Source: Pseudomonadota bacterium
GTDB lineage: Bacteria; Desulfobacterota; Syntrophia; Syntrophales; JADFWA01
Reading direction: 5' to 3'
Assembly: GCA_030612385.1 (NCBI GenBank)
Contig: JAUWNZ010000016.1
Location: 1 to 12,004, forward strand
Length of the DNA: 12,004 nt
Under the pieces are notes generated by a model. The model ran no database searches. It had not been told where the DNA came from and saw nothing but the letters and a program-made list of their open reading frames with translations. The position numbers were made by a program, and so were the translations under genes. Of this stretch, positions 11,768 to 12,004 are shown in pieces. Position 1 is the first letter of the stretch; each line of letters opens with the position of its first letter.

Positions 11768-12004
11768 GGATTTTATGAATAATTGAACTGATCGCGCGGT
11801 GGCAGCATGATGTCGCTTCCGCAGATTGTGCATTTTCCCTTGACTACTCAGTGTCTTTGCAGACTATCATGTACATTATTGCTCTGTCCAGTTTTGGGGA
11901 TAGTTATATGCTACGCCTGCCCTGTGGAATGCGAAGCCTATTTAACCGGGGTAGCTCTGTAGATGGTACCGGGGTAATCTGCGAAATCTGAGGACTAAAG
12001 GTTT
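11768..12004. other. Right-edge non-coding stretch
   Basis: No convincing gene is seen on either strand. The only structure noted is a direct repeat ACCGGGGTA at 11945-11953 and 11968-11976, 23 bp apart. It could belong to a repeat element or gene extending beyond the window. Confidence 0.3.

Noticed and set aside
11880..12004. 6S RNA or tmRNA fragment at the right edge
   Set aside because: A GAAGCCT-like word recalls 6S RNA, but no matching stem architecture could be drawn.

Overview
The window looks like a piece of a Gram-negative, probably anaerobic, deltaproteobacterial-type (Desulfobacterota or relative) chromosome. The evidence is a short type IV pilin behind a sigma-54-like promoter, a corrinoid nucleotide-loop gene set, many toxin-antitoxin genes, and intergenic DNA packed with short palindromic repeats. 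The taxonomic call is an inference from gene types and repeat style; no rRNA or other marker is present.

Left third (1-4310) is accessory in character. It holds the 3' end of a PIN-domain (VapC-like) gene, a small coiled-coil gene with its own promoter and terminator, and a graveyard with a decayed helix-turn-helix gene and a 19-codon vapC tail. Next comes a pilin gene on the minus strand with a -24/-12 promoter and upstream tandem operator-like sites, the whole unit bracketed by 43-nt inverted repeats. Then follow a hicAB pair whose hicA is frameshifted by one base, and an intact vapBC pair on the minus strand with promoter, operator-like repeat and a 14-nt gene overlap.

The middle (4311-6326) is a complete UbiB/ABC1-family atypical kinase gene. 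The stretch 6771-10009 is a minus-strand corrinoid locus, transcribed cobU, cobS, cobC, btuF. It covers activation of cobinamide (CobU), joining of alpha-ribazole (CobS), removal of the last phosphate (CobC-like phosphatase) and a periplasmic corrinoid-binding protein (BtuF-like). A 421-bp miniature element with terminal inverted repeats and an 8-bp target duplication sits exactly between cobS and cobC; removing it restores a 12-nt operon spacer. A reverse-oriented relative of the same element lies between ubiB and btuF.

Upstream of cobU a second type of element is bounded by 25-nt inverted repeats and carries palindromes in which stem bases change in pairs. The right end (10606-11667, minus) is a highly charged 353-residue coiled-coil protein of unknown function, followed by non-coding sequence to the edge.

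No CRISPR array, tRNA, rRNA or intact transposase is visible. The most striking theme is the set of non-autonomous repeat elements that have invaded nearly every intergenic gap and, in places, appear to supply terminators or split an operon.
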